In this document: one piece after another, positions 51,137 through 59,427 of the stretch
Layout: every line of letters begins with the position of its first letter
How positions within the stretch are numbered: the stretch's first letter is position 1
Assembly (NCBI RefSeq): GCF_019396345.1
Contig: NZ_JAHKRM010000013.1
Location: forward strand, 1 to 64,000
Length of the DNA: 64,000 bases
Reading direction: 5' to 3'
Source of the DNA: Nonomuraea guangzhouensis
GTDB lineage: Bacteria > Actinomycetota > Actinomycetes > Streptosporangiales > Streptosporangiaceae
Notes under the pieces: generated by a model
What the model saw: the letters and a program-made list of their open reading frames with translations, nothing else
The model's database searches: none
Told to the model about the DNA's origin: nothing
Position numbers and translations under genes: made by a program

Positions 51137-52411
51137 CGGCTTTTCAGTACGGCGGATCCAGACCTGCACCTGGGCCCCGCCCAGCGACGAGCGGTCCAGC
51201 CGGAGCGACCCGCCGGACGACTCCGCCAGCCGGCGGGCGATGTCGAGGCCGAGCCCGGTCGAGCCGGCGCCGCTGGTGCCCCGCTCCAGCGCCGCCTCCG
51301 GATCGGCGATGCCGGGACCGGCGTCGGAGATCAGGATGCCGACCGTGTCCTTGCCCTCATGCAGGGACACGCTGAACGCGGTGCCCTCGGCCGTGTGCCG
51401 GAACACGTTGCCGAGCAGCGCGTCCACCGCCGCCGTCAGCTCGGCCGCGGGCACCGGCACCCGTACCGGCAGCGTGGCGCCGATGAGCTGCCACGGCCGC
51501 TGCTGGTCCTCCGCCAGCGCCGACCAGAACGTCAGCCGGTCGCGCAGCACCTGCGCCGCGTCGCAGGCCCGGTCGGCGCGCGACGGCCGCCTGGCCGCGG
51601 AGATGATCGTGTCCACCTCGCCCTCCAGCCGGGCCAGCGCCTGCCTGCTCGGCTCGGCCTGCGTGCCGAGCTGGTCGAGGCTGAGCCGGAGCGCGGTGAG
51701 TGGCGTACGCAACCGGTGGGACAGGTCGGCGGCCAGCTCGCGTTCGGCGGCGAGCAGATGCGTGACCTGGTTGGCCATGGCGTTGAACGCCGTGGCCGCC
51801 GCGACCAGCTCCGGCGGTCCCTCGGGATGGATGCGCTCCCTCAGGTCGCCCGCGCCCAGCGCGGTGGCCGCCGAGCCGAGCCGGCGGGCCGAGCGGACCA
51901 CGCGGGCGCCCAGCCGGTCGCCGACCAGTACCGAGCCGAGCACGAGCACCACGGCCACGCCGGTCAGCACCGCCCAGGACGTGCCGACCCCGCGGTTCAG
52001 GTCGTCGGCCGGCACGAACACCTCGATCACCGCGCCCCGGTCGCCGTCCAGCGCCACCGGCCGGAGCAGCACCTGGCCCGCCGGCAGCTCGACGGTGCCG
52101 GCCCTGGTCTGCGCCGCCGCCCGCGCCACGTCGGCGGCCGGGGCGCGGGACGTGCCCGCGGTCGGGCCGCCCTTGACGTGGATGGCGAGCAGGCCGCGCC
52201 GGCCCGCGTCGGTGCGGGCCATCGCGTGCGCGAGGTCCTCCGTCCTGGTCGTCAGCGCCAGCACGGGGACCAGCGCCGACGCCTGGCGCTCCGCGCCGGC
52301 CACCGCCTTGCTCCGCGCGGTCTCCTTGACGATCAGGCCGAGCGGCACCAGGAAGGCCAGCGCCACCATCGAGGTGACGGCGACCATCAGTACGGCCAGG
52401 GCCCGCCTCAT
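51110..52411 (-). CDS. Sensor histidine kinase
   Basis: A 433-residue membrane kinase. Helices at about 5-28 and 150-175 flank an extracytoplasmic sensor domain (about 35-150). A HAMP domain follows (about 178-225), then the dimerisation domain with phospho-acceptor His232 (SHRLRTPLTALRL) and an HATPase domain with N (NVFRHT), DAGPGI and GLGLDIARR boxes. ATG 52411 overlaps the response regulator stop (ATGA). Together with the regulator and the following LPMO gene it forms a likely three-gene operon, suggesting that it reports on polysaccharide or cell-surface state. Confidence 0.93.
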   Translation of the reverse strand: MRRALAVLMVAVTSMVALAFLVPLGLIVKETARSKAVAGAERQASALVPVLALTTRTEDLAHAMARTDAGRRGLLAIHVKGGPTAGTSRAPAADVARAAAQTRAGTVELPAGQVLLRPVALDGDRGAVIEVFVPADDLNRGVGTSWAVLTGVAVVLVLGSVLVGDRLGARVVRSARRLGSAATALGAGDLRERIHPEGPPELVAAATAFNAMANQVTHLLAAERELAADLSHRLRTPLTALRLSLDQLGTQAEPSRQALARLEGEVDTIISAARRPSRADRACDAAQVLRDRLTFWSALAEDQQRPWQLIGATLPVRVPVPAAELTAAVDALLGNVFRHTAEGTAFSVSLHEGKDTVGILISDAGPGIADPEAALERGTSGAGSTGLGLDIARRLAESSGGSLRLDRSSLGGAQVQVWIRRTEKPPKPTLRAV

Positions 52412-53085
52412 CGGGGTGCGGACAGCATGACGCCGACACCTCGGACGGTATGCAGGTAGCGGGGGTTCGAGGCGCTTTCGCCAAGCTTGCGGCGCAACCA
52501 CGACAGATGCACGTCGATGGTCTGGTCGTCCCCGTACGCCTGGTGCCAGACCTCGGTCAGCAGCTCCTTGCGGGTGACGACCCGGTCGGCCCGCGTGGCG
52601 AGGTAGGCGAGCAGATCGAACTCGCGCCTGGTCAGCGTGAGTGGCCCGCCGTCCAGCTCCGCCGCCCGCCGGTTGGCGTCGACGACCAGCCCGCCCACGC
52701 GCAGCACCTGCGGCGGTGGCGCGGACCTGGCCCGGCGGAGCACGGCGTCCAGCCGGGCGCCCAGATGCCCGCCGGAGAACGGCTTGACCAGGTAGTCGTC
52801 GGCGCCCGCCTCCAGCAGCCGGACGATCTCGGTCTCGTCGTCGCGGGCCGTGGCCACGATGACCGGTACGTCGGAGATGCCGCGCACCATCCTCAGCGCC
52901 TCCGAGCCATCGAGGTCGGGTAAGCCGAGGTCGAGGATGACGGCGTCCGGCGGGTGCTGCGAGATCTCCCGCAGCGCGTCCAGGGCGCAGCCCGCGCTGC
53001 GCACCGCGTGCTGCCGGCCGGTCAGCTCGCGGATGATCGCCGATCGGACGAATTCATCATCTTCGACTACAAGAACCGTCGCCAT
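52408..53085 (-). CDS. OmpR-family response regulator
   Basis: A 225-residue two-domain regulator. The receiver domain (1-120) has acidic residues D9/D10, the phosphorylated Asp52 (VILDLGLPDLDG), Thr in VIVATARD and Lys in DDYLVKPF. The C-terminal winged helix (about 128-222) reads LTRREFDLLAYLATR, DQTIDVHLSWLRRKLGE, and a final RYLHTVRGVG, all typical. The ATG at 53085 lies 27 bases from the divergent gene at 53113. The kinase gene overlaps its stop. Confidence 0.95.
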   Translation of the reverse strand: MATVLVVEDDEFVRSAIIRELTGRQHAVRSAGCALDALREISQHPPDAVILDLGLPDLDGSEALRMVRGISDVPVIVATARDDETEIVRLLEAGADDYLVKPFSGGHLGARLDAVLRRARSAPPPQVLRVGGLVVDANRRAAELDGGPLTLTRREFDLLAYLATRADRVVTRKELLTEVWHQAYGDDQTIDVHLSWLRRKLGESASNPRYLHTVRGVGVMLSAPR

Positions 53086-53112
53086 TCACCCCACCCATAC
53101 ATAATCCTTGTC

Positions 53113-53622
53113 ATGCGTCGCGCCTTTAGATACGTCGTGATCTGGTGTGGAGCCACCGTGGTCGCGATCTCAGTGTCGTGGTTCGGGGTGCGCGGCGTCT
53201 TGCGTACCGAGTTCGTGGACGATGTCCAAGTTGAGCCGTTCGTGGCGCAGGCGGTCTCGGACGGCGACCGTACTCCCACCAGAACGCCCACACCCACGCC
53301 CACCCTCACCCCAACCCGCACCAAAACGCCCACCCCCAGGCCGATCCCAACCCGAGCCAAACCCACGGTGCGGAAGACGCCGACACCTGCGCCCACGAGG
53401 ACCCCGAAGAACCTGCGGGTGGTGTCGGTGAAGGGTGGTGAGGTGGCGTTCACGCTGGGCCCCGAGGGCTGCCGGCTGGTGTCGGCCACGCCCAGGGGCG
53501 GCTACACGGCCAAGGTCGCCAGGAACACCGGCTGGATCAGGGTGGACCTGGTCAAGGGCGAGCACGGCTCGGGCGTGTGGTGCATCAGCGGCGAGCAGCG
53601 TACGGACACCTGGGAGTACTGA
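53113..53622 (+). CDS. Exported protein with Thr/Pro linker next to the two-component genes
   Basis: A 169-residue protein with an N-terminal membrane helix (about 6-26, RYVVIWCGATVVAISVSWFGV), a low-complexity linker of repeated TPT and TRT units (about 52-100), and a small folded extracytoplasmic domain (about 103-169) with two cysteines (Cys121 and Cys156, roughly) that could form a disulfide. No known family was recognised. It diverges from the response regulator gene across only 27 bases, so both promoters must overlap; it may be a target or an accessory sensor of that system. Confidence 0.65.
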   Translation: MRRAFRYVVIWCGATVVAISVSWFGVRGVLRTEFVDDVQVEPFVAQAVSDGDRTPTRTPTPTPTLTPTRTKTPTPRPIPTRAKPTVRKTPTPAPTRTPKNLRVVSVKGGEVAFTLGPEGCRLVSATPRGGYTAKVARNTGWIRVDLVKGEHGSGVWCISGEQRTDTWEY

Positions 53623-53707
53623 TGATCGCCCACTACCGCGGACGGCGTAGCCGAGCCATCGACCTGGGGCCGATTCCGATCACCGCGCGAGGTGCCAGCG
53701 TAAGGGC

Positions 53708-54088
53708 ATGGACGCACTGCGGAAAGCGCTGGGAGCCCTCTCGGTGGCCTATGCGCTGATCTTCTTCTGTGCGGCGCTGCTGCACACCGGGCTCACGCTC
53801 GGCCCGCTGCACGACGCCGTGATCGTACCGGCGGCGATCGTGGAGACGTTCTGCGGCGTGGTCCTGCTCATCGGCGCCCGCGGCGCGCTGACCGGACGGC
53901 CGTGGGCGTGGGACGGGCTGATCTACACGCACGCGGGGGCGCTGGCCGGGGTGCTGATGGGGATACTCGCGCTGGCGTTCGGGGCGGCCGAGACGACCGC
54001 GCTGAACACCTGGTATCACCGCACGATGGCGGCGCTGCTCATCGCGGGCCTGGTCGGCGCGCTCTACCGGTCGAGGCTGCGCAGGTAG
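53708..54088 (+). CDS. Four-helix membrane protein
   Basis: A 126-residue integral membrane protein with four hydrophobic helices (about 5-28, 38-58, 72-92 and 103-120) and a positively charged C-terminus. No function is known. It resembles the small DoxX-like or DUF-type membrane proteins common in actinomycetes, but I see no diagnostic motif. It runs convergent to the DUF523 gene and overlaps its 3' end by 25 bases. Confidence 0.75.
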   Translation: MDALRKALGALSVAYALIFFCAALLHTGLTLGPLHDAVIVPAAIVETFCGVVLLIGARGALTGRPWAWDGLIYTHAGALAGVLMGILALAFGAAETTALNTWYHRTMAALLIAGLVGALYRSRLRR

Positions 54089-54558
54089 GCGGCGGCCTCG
54101 GCGAGGTGGTCCTCGGTGAAGACGCGGATCCCGTTGAGCTCCAGCAGTGCCGCGGTGACGCCCTGACCGGGCGTGCGGCGGCCCTGGAAGGTGCCGTCAT
54201 AGATGGTCAGCGCGCCGCACGAGGGGCTGCCCTCTTTCAGCACCGCCAGTCGTACGCCGAAGGACCGGGCGACGGCGAGCGCCGACTGCGCGCCCGACAG
54301 GAACTCGGCCGTGACGTCGGAACCGTCGGCGGTGAGCACGCGGGCCGCCCCCGACAGCACGGCCGCGCCGCTCACCCCGCCCTCGATCTCGGCGGCCGGG
54401 CGGGGGACCGGCAGCCCGCCCTCCACCTCGGGGCAGAACGGCACCAGGCGGCCCTCCTCGCGCCAGGTGGCGAGCAGCGCGTCGGCGCTGGTCTTGGCGC
54501 CGCCGTCATAGCGCACCCGCCGGCCCATCAGGCAGGCGCTGACGAGGACTCTTTCCAT
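54064..54558 (-). CDS. DUF523 protein
   Basis: A 164-residue soluble protein of the DUF523 family, beginning MERVLVSACLMGRRVRYDGG and containing the second signature VLKEGSPSCGALTIYDGTF. The conserved cysteines at positions 9 and about 110 (SACL, SPSCG) suggest a metal or iron-sulfur site, or a thiol function; the biochemical role is unknown. ATG 54558 lies inside the end of the MFS gene, so the two are translationally coupled. Confidence 0.92.
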   Translation of the reverse strand: MERVLVSACLMGRRVRYDGGAKTSADALLATWREEGRLVPFCPEVEGGLPVPRPAAEIEGGVSGAAVLSGAARVLTADGSDVTAEFLSGAQSALAVARSFGVRLAVLKEGSPSCGALTIYDGTFQGRRTPGQGVTAALLELNGIRVFTEDHLAEAAAYLRSLDR

Positions 54559-55883
54559 ACTGACGATCCTATGAGCGCGATCGGCACCAGCGAGACGGCG
54601 GCCAGCGCGATCGCGCAGCCGAACGCGTAGGTGAACGGCTCCGCGACGCCCGCCCGGGTGAAGACCTGCAGCAGTACGGCCAGCAGCGCCACGCCGAACG
54701 ACGACGCCAGCCGTATCGAGATGGTGCTCAGCGTCGAGGCGGCCGGCATGGCGGCCCGCTCGACCGTCTTGAACGCGGCGGCCGCCACGGACGGCGCGAC
54801 CAGCCCGTGCCCGAGACCCAGCACGAACATCGGCACGAGCCCGCCGAACAGCATGAACCCCAGCACACCGAGCGTCGCCAGCACCACGCCCGCCGCCCCG
54901 ACCCCGCGCGGCCCGCTCCGGTCGGTGAGCTTGCCGGCGATCGGCATGGTCAGGGCGGCGCCGGCGCCCATCGGCGCCAGCAGCAGCCCCGCGTCGAGCG
55001 CGTCGCCGCCCTGGGCGAGCTGGCTGTAGAGCGGGACGAGCACGGTCACGCCGAACAGCGCGGCCGAGTAGCAGATCAGCGCGGCCACCGCGGCGGCGAA
55101 CGTCCGGTCGCCGAACAGCCGCAGGTCGAGCAGCCCGCCCGGAGTCCGTACCGCCCGCACCGCGAACACCGCCACCAGCGCGAGCCCGCACCACAGCGCC
55201 GGATGGGCGAGCGAGGCGCCGTTGCCCACCTCCGACAGGCCGAAGACCAGCGCGGCCAGGCCGGGGGAGAGCAGCGCCAGACCGAGCACGTCGAGGCGGC
55301 TGCCACCGCTCGGCGGCCCGCCGGGCAGCAGCTTGATCGCGGCGAGCAGGGCGATGACGCAGACGGGCAGGTTCACCAGGAACAGCCAGCGCCAGTCGAG
55401 GTTGCGCACGATCACGCCGCCGAGCAGGGGCCCGAGCACCGGGGCCAGCATCGCGGGCACCGAGATCATGGCCATGCCCCGGCCCATCCGGTCCTGGCCC
55501 GCGGCCTGGGCGATCATCGCCTGGCCGACCGGCATGAGCAGGCCGCCGCCCAGCCCCTGCACCGCGCGGAAGGCGATCAGCGCGCCCACCGACCAGGCCG
55601 CGGCGCTCAGGGCGGAGCCGCCGGCGAACAGCACCAGCGAGGTCAGCCAGACCGCCTTCGTCCCGAACCGGCCGACCGCCCAGCCGGTGACCGGGATCGA
55701 CATGGACAGGGCCAGCAGGTAGCCGGTGATCACCCACTGCATGGTGGACAGCGTCGTGTGAAAGTCGTGGGCCAGGGCGTTGACCGCCACGTTCATGATC
55801 GTCGTGTCGAGAATCGTCATGATCACACCCAGCAGGACCACGAGGCCGGTCGTCTTGAGGGGATCTCGTACGCTGTATCGCAT
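54528..55883 (-). CDS. MFS drug-efflux transporter, DHA2-like
   Basis: A 451-residue membrane transporter. It starts MRYSVRDPLKTTGLVVLLGVIMTILDTTIMNVAVNAL, the DHA2 motif D1 with the charged Asp, and motif A/B GRFGTKAVWLTS and RAVQGLGGGLLMPVGQAM follow. About 12-14 helices are predicted. It likely expels a cationic or hydrophobic drug. The gene is divergent from a TetR regulator gene with operator-like repeats between; overlaps with DUF523 at its 3' end. Confidence 0.92.
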   Translation of the reverse strand: MRYSVRDPLKTTGLVVLLGVIMTILDTTIMNVAVNALAHDFHTTLSTMQWVITGYLLALSMSIPVTGWAVGRFGTKAVWLTSLVLFAGGSALSAAAWSVGALIAFRAVQGLGGGLLMPVGQAMIAQAAGQDRMGRGMAMISVPAMLAPVLGPLLGGVIVRNLDWRWLFLVNLPVCVIALLAAIKLLPGGPPSGGSRLDVLGLALLSPGLAALVFGLSEVGNGASLAHPALWCGLALVAVFAVRAVRTPGGLLDLRLFGDRTFAAAVAALICYSAALFGVTVLVPLYSQLAQGGDALDAGLLLAPMGAGAALTMPIAGKLTDRSGPRGVGAAGVVLATLGVLGFMLFGGLVPMFVLGLGHGLVAPSVAAAAFKTVERAAMPAASTLSTISIRLASSFGVALLAVLLQVFTRAGVAEPFTYAFGCAIALAAVSLVPIALIGSSVWKESSSAPA

Positions 55884-55918
55884 GGCGTACACCGTAGCAC
55901 CATTCGTACGGTGTATCG
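55866..55918. promoter_or_regulatory. Operator repeats between the MFS and TetR genes
   Basis: A direct repeat TCGTACGSTGTATCG occurs at 55866-55880 and 55904-55918 (one base differs), and TACACCGT (55888-55895) pairs with ACGGTGTA (55908-55915) as an inverted repeat. The cluster covers the 54-base gap between the MFS start (55883) and the TetR start (55938), the expected place for autoregulation and repression of the pump. Confidence 0.7.
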
Positions 55919-55937
55919 GCTCGCTTAGACTGAGCCC

Positions 55938-56627
55938 GTGAGTTCCGTCTGGTCGCGGCCCGCGCCGCAGCGACGTCCCGCGCTGACCCGGGAGGCGATC
56001 GTGGCCGCCGCGATCGCGATCGCCGACGCCGAAGGGCTGGCGGCGGTCTCGATCCGGCGGGTGGCCACCGAGCTGGGCGCCCGCGCGATGACGCTCTACT
56101 CCTACATCGAGCGCAAGGAAGACCTGCTCGACCTGATGGCCGACGAGATCGCCGCCGAGGTGCTGGTCGACGAGCCACTGCCGGAGGACTGGCGCGCGGC
56201 GATCCTGACCATCGCCCGGCGCGAGCGGGAGGTCGTGCGCCGGCATCCGTGGCGGGTCGACCTGGTCGCCCAGCGCGTCTCCGTCGGGCCGAACGGCCTG
56301 CGCCATGTCGAGCAGTCGCTGGCCGCGCTCGACGGGCTGGAGGTGGACCAGCTGACCAAGTGGCGGATCCTGGCCACGGTCGACGACTACTCGCTGGGCT
56401 ACATCATCCGCGAGTCGATGGAGCGCACCGCGCCCCGGACGATGGGCGTCAACGACGCCGAGCGGACCGCCATCGCCGAGCCGTACATGCGGGACCTGGT
56501 CGCGAGCGGTGCGTTCCCCCGGCTCGCGCCGCTGATCGAGGGCGGCGTGGCGGGCGCCGACGACACCTACGAGCGGGGGCTCAACTGGCTGCTGGACGGA
56601 ATCGAGGGCGACCTACCCGGGCGATAG
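55938..56627 (+). CDS. TetR-family regulator of the adjacent MFS pump
   Basis: A 229-residue repressor of the TetR family. HTH: LTREAIVAAAIAIADAEGLAAVSIRRVATELGARAMTLYSYIERKEDLLDLMAD, followed by a C-terminal ligand domain of the TetR_C_11-like type, common next to efflux pumps. The GTG at 55938 has no longer in-frame candidate with a good site. It is divergent from the pump, with repeats in between, so drug-induced derepression is the most likely scheme. Note that the same HTH variant RRxATELGARAMTLYSYIE is similar to the TetR half of the GntR-TetR gene. Confidence 0.92.
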   Translation: MSSVWSRPAPQRRPALTREAIVAAAIAIADAEGLAAVSIRRVATELGARAMTLYSYIERKEDLLDLMADEIAAEVLVDEPLPEDWRAAILTIARREREVVRRHPWRVDLVAQRVSVGPNGLRHVEQSLAALDGLEVDQLTKWRILATVDDYSLGYIIRESMERTAPRTMGVNDAERTAIAEPYMRDLVASGAFPRLAPLIEGGVAGADDTYERGLNWLLDGIEGDLPGR

Positions 56628-56637
56628 CCTTTTCCCG

Positions 56638-57000
56638 ATGAACACCACCGTCGCCACGATCGTGATCGTCGGCTCGCTGCTGCTCGCGCTGGCGAGCCTG
56701 ATCACCGCGATCCGCAACCGGCCCATGGGCATGGTCCTGCTCATCGGGTTCGCCGTGCTGGAGGTGGCGGTGCTGGTTCAGGCGGGCATCGTGATCGCCG
56801 CGGTCGTCGGCGGCCAGGGTCCGGCCACGAAGACCACGCTCTACGGCTACCTCGCCGGGCAGGCGGTCATCCCGCCGGCGGGGGTCTTCCTCGCGCTGGC
56901 CGAGCGGAGCCGGTGGGGGCCGGCGATCCTGGTCGTGGCCGGGTTCGCGATCGCGGTGATGACGGGCCGGCTGCTGCAGATCTGGCAGGGCCTCCCGTGA
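56638..57000 (+). CDS. Four-helix membrane protein
   Basis: A 120-residue protein with four hydrophobic helices and short loops; the start MNTTVATIVIVGSLLLALASLITAIRNRP has a basic cytoplasmic loop. No family function is known. It begins ten bases after the TetR stop and overlaps the next gene by GTGA, so both are probably read with the regulator. Confidence 0.75.
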   Translation: MNTTVATIVIVGSLLLALASLITAIRNRPMGMVLLIGFAVLEVAVLVQAGIVIAAVVGGQGPATKTTLYGYLAGQAVIPPAGVFLALAERSRWGPAILVVAGFAIAVMTGRLLQIWQGLP

Positions 57001-57377
57001 CCGCGCCGTCCCTCGGCAGCGGGCCGGGCCGGGCGCTCGTCGCCGTCTACGGGCTTTTCGCGCTCGCCGCGGGCGCGCGGGCCACGGTGCAGATCATCAC
57101 CCGGTTCGGGGAGGCGCCGCTGGCCTACTCGCTGTCGGCGTTCGCCGCGCTGGTCTACATCCTGCTCACCGTCGCGCTGATCCGTGGCGCGCGCACCCTC
57201 GCGCTGGCGGCGCTGGGCGTCGAGCTGGCGGGCGTGCTGCTCATCGGCACGGCCAGCGTCCTCGATCCGGCCGCCTTTCCCGAGGCGACCGTCTGGTCGG
57301 TTTACGGGAAGGGCTACCTGTTCATCCCGCTGGTCCTGCCGTTCGTCGGCCTCTACTGGCTGTTGCGCAGGCGTTAA
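56997..57377 (+). CDS. Four-helix membrane protein
   Basis: A 126-residue membrane protein with about four helices. The reading frame is chosen from GTG 56997 because it overlaps the previous stop (GTGA). Nothing in it points to a function. The pair with the preceding gene may form a two-component membrane unit, which is conjecture. Confidence 0.7.
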   Translation: MTAPSLGSGPGRALVAVYGLFALAAGARATVQIITRFGEAPLAYSLSAFAALVYILLTVALIRGARTLALAALGVELAGVLLIGTASVLDPAAFPEATVWSVYGKGYLFIPLVLPFVGLYWLLRRR

Positions 57378-57408
57378 CCGATCGCGGGTCCGGGCAGGGG
57401 CCACCCCC

Positions 57409-58050
57409 ATGAGCACGATCGAGCACTCAGTAGATGTCCAGGTCCCCGTCAGGGTGGCATACAACCAATGGACGCAGTTCGAGAGCTTCCCCGAGTTCAT
57501 GGAGGGTGTCGAATCCGTCAAGCAGCTCAGCGACACGCGTACGGCGTGGGCGACCGAGATCGCGGGAGTGAAGCGGGAGTTCGAGGCCGAGATCACCGAG
57601 CAGCATCCGGACGAGCGGGTCGCCTGGCGGTCGACCGACCGTCCGCACCAGGCGGGTGTGGTGACCTTCCACCACCTCGACCCGAACACGACCAGGGTCA
57701 CGCTCCAGATGGAGTACGACCCCGAGGGGTTCATCGAGACGGCCGGCGACTGGCTGCAGATCGTCCGCCTGCGCATCAGGAACGACATGGAACGCTTCAA
57801 GTCGTTCATCGAGTCGCGCGGCGGCGAGACCGGCGCCTGGCGCGGCGAGGTGCCAGGACCGCACCAGAGCGGCTCCGGCTACGAGCCCGGCGACCAGCCG
57901 GTGCCACCCGGGACCGGGGGCCAGATGCCGCCCGGCACCATCGGTGGTGGCGGCGAGTTTCCTGGGGGCGCCACGCTCCCGCCGCCCGGCCCGGTGCCCG
58001 GGCCGCCGCCTCCGCGTAACGAGCCGCCGCAGCCGCCGCCCGTTCTGTGA
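57409..58050 (+). CDS. SRPBCC-domain protein with Pro/Gly tail
   Basis: A 213-residue protein. Residues 1-140 form a START/SRPBCC (polyketide cyclase/dehydrase-like) domain beginning STIEHSVDVQVPVRVAYNQWTQFESFPEFMEGVE, a fold that binds hydrophobic ligands; in related proteins it belongs to the Coq10-like group. The last 60-70 residues are Pro/Gly-rich and disordered. ATG 57409 is 32 bases after the membrane protein stop. A terminator follows. The ligand is unknown. Confidence 0.85.
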   Translation: MSTIEHSVDVQVPVRVAYNQWTQFESFPEFMEGVESVKQLSDTRTAWATEIAGVKREFEAEITEQHPDERVAWRSTDRPHQAGVVTFHHLDPNTTRVTLQMEYDPEGFIETAGDWLQIVRLRIRNDMERFKSFIESRGGETGAWRGEVPGPHQSGSGYEPGDQPVPPGTGGQMPPGTIGGGGEFPGGATLPPPGPVPGPPPPRNEPPQPPPVL

Positions 58051-58065
58051 TGGTTTGACGACAAG

Positions 58066-58089
58066 CCCCCCGAGTGTCTCGGGGGGTTT
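58066..58089 (+). terminator. Terminator after the SRPBCC gene
   Basis: A perfect nine-base stem CCCCCCGAG/CTCGGGGGG with a TGT loop, followed by TTT, starts 15 bases after the stop codon. Confidence 0.85.
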
Positions 58090-58176
58090 CGTCATGGTCT
58101 GGAATAAATGTGCGTTTCGGCCCTGTTAAGATGGCGATTCATCCCATGACTTGATGAGTGGAGGAAACGCCCCCGC

Positions 58177-59427
58177 ATGAGTGTGCTCGCCCAAGAGACC
58201 AAAGGCAGATCCCTCGTCTGGCTCCTCGTGCTGGGTATCGTCCTCGCGGCGCTCAACCTGCGCACCGCCGTGACCAGCGTGGGCCCCCTACTGGACCAGC
58301 TCGCCGGTGCGCTCGGCATGTCGAGCGTCGGCACCGGCCTGCTCACCACGCTGCCGGTGCTGGCCTTCGCCACGGTCGGCGCGGTCACGCCCACGCTGGC
58401 CCGGCGCGTGGGCGAGCACCGGCTGCTGCTGCTCGCCCTCGTCACGCTCGGCACCGGCATGCTCGTGCGGTCGCTGGTCGACTCCGCGCCGGTGTTCCTG
58501 CTGAGCAGCGCGGTCGCGCTGTCCGGCGGAGCCGTCGGCAACGTGCTCATCCCGACGTTGATCAAGCGCCACTTCCCGGCCAGAACCGGGATCATGACCA
58601 CCGTCTACACCGTCGCACTCGCCGTCGGCACCATGCTCGCCGCCGCGGCCACCGTGCCGATCGAGCGCGCGTCGGGTGACTGGCACATCGCGCTCGGCGT
58701 GTGGGCGGCCCTGGCTGCCGTGGCCGCCATTCCGTGGCTTGCGCTCCTGCGCAGTGAGCCGGAGCGGCACACCGGCCGGGGGGACGCGGGCATTCGCCGG
58801 CTTGCCCGGAGCAAGCTGGCCTGGATGGTCGCGCTCTACTTCGGCAGCCAGTCCATGATCGCGTACATCATGTTCGGCTGGCTCGCCACCATCCTCACCG
58901 AAGGCGGCTACACCACCGGCCAGGCCGGGCTGGTGCTCGGTGTGTTCACCGCGCTGAGCATCCCGGTCTCGATCCTGGTGCCCGTCATCGCCTCGCGCTT
59001 CGCCGACCAGCGGCCCGTCGTCGTCGGGCTCGTCACCTGCTACGCCGTCGGGTTCGCCGGGCTTTGGCTGGCGCCGATCTCGACGGCGGCGGTCTGGGTG
59101 ACGTTCGTGGCGATCGGCATGGGGTCGTTCCCGCTGGCGCTGATGATGCTCGCGCTGCGCACCCGTACGCCGGAGGCCACCGCCGCGCTGTCGGCGTTCG
59201 GGCAGAGCGCCGGGTACCTGATCGCGGGTGCGGGGCCGCTGCTCGTGGGGGTGCTGCACCAGATGACCGGTGGGTGGACGCTGCCGTACGCGCTGATCTT
59301 CGCGGTGCTGGTCGTGCAGCTCTTCACCGGCCTGTACGCGGGGCGGAACCGCTACCTCGAGGACGAGTCCTCGTCGCTGGACGCCTCGCAGGACGACCAG
59401 CGCGTGCCTGCCACAATAGGCGGATGA
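58177..59427 (+). CDS. MFS transporter, CynX/NimT type
   Basis: A 416-residue transporter with 12 predicted helices. The first helix region VLAALNLRTAVTSVGPLLDQL is the CynX/NimT signature, with Arg in NLRTA. Members move cyanate, nitroimidazole-like or other small compounds; the substrate cannot be told. GGAGGA precedes ATG 58177. Its stop overlaps the next gene by ATGA, so transport may be coupled with the AlaX-like protein. Confidence 0.92.
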   Translation: MSVLAQETKGRSLVWLLVLGIVLAALNLRTAVTSVGPLLDQLAGALGMSSVGTGLLTTLPVLAFATVGAVTPTLARRVGEHRLLLLALVTLGTGMLVRSLVDSAPVFLLSSAVALSGGAVGNVLIPTLIKRHFPARTGIMTTVYTVALAVGTMLAAAATVPIERASGDWHIALGVWAALAAVAAIPWLALLRSEPERHTGRGDAGIRRLARSKLAWMVALYFGSQSMIAYIMFGWLATILTEGGYTTGQAGLVLGVFTALSIPVSILVPVIASRFADQRPVVVGLVTCYAVGFAGLWLAPISTAAVWVTFVAIGMGSFPLALMMLALRTRTPEATAALSAFGQSAGYLIAGAGPLLVGVLHQMTGGWTLPYALIFAVLVVQLFTGLYAGRNRYLEDESSSLDASQDDQRVPATIGG

